In this document: positions 5,697 through 6,080 of the stretch, piece after piece
Numbering within the stretch: position 1 is the stretch's first letter
Layout of the letters: each line of letters begins with the position of its first letter
NCBI GenBank assembly: GCA_016839655.1
Contig: JAEOTW010000277.1
Span: 1 to 6,080, forward strand
Source: Promethearchaeota archaeon
GTDB taxonomy: Archaea; Asgardarchaeota; Lokiarchaeia; Sigynarchaeales; SOKP01
DNA: 6,080 bases
Direction of reading: 5' to 3'
The notes under the pieces: generated by a model
What the model saw: only the letters and a program-made list of their open reading frames with translations
Databases searched by the model: none
What the model was told of the DNA's origin: nothing
Made by a program: the position numbers and the translations under genes

Positions 5697-5727
5697 CTTA
5701 TAATTGTAGTATTATAATAATTTAAAA
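5697..5727 (+). promoter_or_regulatory. Possible promoter region for the UPF0280 gene
   Basis: Two TATA-like strings on the + strand (cttataatt at 5697-5705 and tattataataatttaaaa at 5710-5727) precede the TTG start at 5735. The first has the right distance, about 30-38 bases, for a leaderless transcript. No SD-like motif is present before the TTG. The call is weak because of base composition. Confidence 0.25.
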
Positions 5728-5734
5728 TTTAGAT

Positions 5735-6080
5735 TTGAAAACTTACAAAACACATTTTTCAGAAAAAGAATCTGATATTTCTATTATATCTGATTCAAAG
5801 AGAGCAATATTAAAGGCAAAGGAGAGTTTTTATTATCATCGAAGGAATTTAGAGAGATATGTAGCAAAAAATAAAAACTTCCTTAATTCATTTTCTCCAA
5901 TAAAAGTAAAAACTGAATTCCAAATCATTAATATTATGTCAGAGGTAGCAGAGATATGTGATGTTGGACCAATGGCTTCAGTAGCAGGAGCATTAGCAGA
6001 TTTAATGTGTGATTCTATGAAAATTCAAAATTCTAGCGAAAGGTATGCTTATTCTCCATGTAAAGTTGCTTTAGTTGAAA
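5735..6080 (+). CDS. UPF0280 family protein (ApbE-like superfamily), N-terminal part, cut by window edge
   Basis: The frame is open from a TTG start at 5735 to the window end (115 complete codons), so the gene continues outside. The visible part follows the UPF0280 pattern well: SIISDSKR (16-23), a helix with YYHRRNLERYV (33-43), a short FLNSFSPIKV segment, then IMSEVAEICDVGPMASVAGA (67-86), the most diagnostic block, and KVALVE at 110-115. Family members usually continue here with NGGD, and the final lone base a is compatible with that Asn. UPF0280 proteins occur in archaea and some bacteria and are related to ApbE-type flavin-binding folds; their activity is not established. The TTG is chosen because the only upstream in-frame codons after a TAA (5723-5725) are AAT, TTA and GAT, and homologues begin near this point. 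It is divergent from the roadblock gene. Confidence 0.88.
   Translation, partial: MKTYKTHFSEKESDISIISDSKRAILKAKESFYYHRRNLERYVAKNKNFLNSFSPIKVKTEFQIINIMSEVAEICDVGPMASVAGALADLMCDSMKIQNSSERYAYSPCKVALVE

Noticed and set aside
1..6080. CRISPR arrays, tRNA or rRNA genes, insertion sequences
   Set aside because: No regularly spaced repeats, cloverleaf-like GC stems, conserved rRNA segments, transposase motifs or terminal inverted repeats were seen on either strand.

Overview
The window is strongly AT-rich and most likely comes from an Asgard archaeon, with a Lokiarchaeia-like lineage as the best guess. Three things point there. It has two eukaryote-like small GTPase domains. A roadblock-type (MglB/LC7-like) protein lies directly upstream of a GTPase that carries its own longin-like N-terminal domain. 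It also has archaeal-type housekeeping genes, including a UPF0280 family member, with TATA-like upstream regions and almost no bacterial-style Shine-Dalgarno sites. The taxonomic call is inference from gene content and base composition; no rRNA or tRNA is present to confirm it.

Layout from left to right: (1) a complete stand-alone Rab-like small GTPase on the + strand (93-614); (2) a convergent monofunctional aspartate kinase with two C-terminal ACT domains on the - strand (stop at 713); (3) a divergent PHP-domain phosphoesterase of the TrpH/YciV type on the + strand (2257-3132); (4) a large multidomain GTPase on the - strand (3150-5027 by its first ATG, but the frame continues upstream to about 5093); (5) upstream of it on the same strand, a roadblock-like protein (5135-5626); (6) a divergent UPF0280 gene on the + strand that begins with TTG at 5735 and runs off the right edge.

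The most interesting part is 3150-5626, a likely two-gene operon that pairs a roadblock-fold protein with a GTPase. The GTPase has the order longin-like domain, G domain, TPR-like helical hairpin, about 235 residues of Pro/Lys/Thr-rich presumably disordered linker, and a C-terminal helical hairpin. In known systems (bacterial MglA/MglB, eukaryotic Rag/Ragulator, SRP receptor alpha/beta) roadblock or longin folds bind small GTPases and control their nucleotide state or location. The pair here is therefore plausibly a self-contained GTPase switch; what it controls cannot be read from the sequence. The first strands of the longin-like domain lie upstream of the first ATG and have no standard start codon in frame, so either a rare ATT start is used or a one-base error in an A5 run hides a GTG start.

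The other genes look like ordinary metabolism (aspartate-family amino acid synthesis, nucleotide or RNA end turnover, a UPF0280 protein of unproven activity) and show no obvious functional link to the GTPase module. No mobile element, CRISPR array, tRNA or rRNA was seen. No gene-free stretch exceeds 300 bases.
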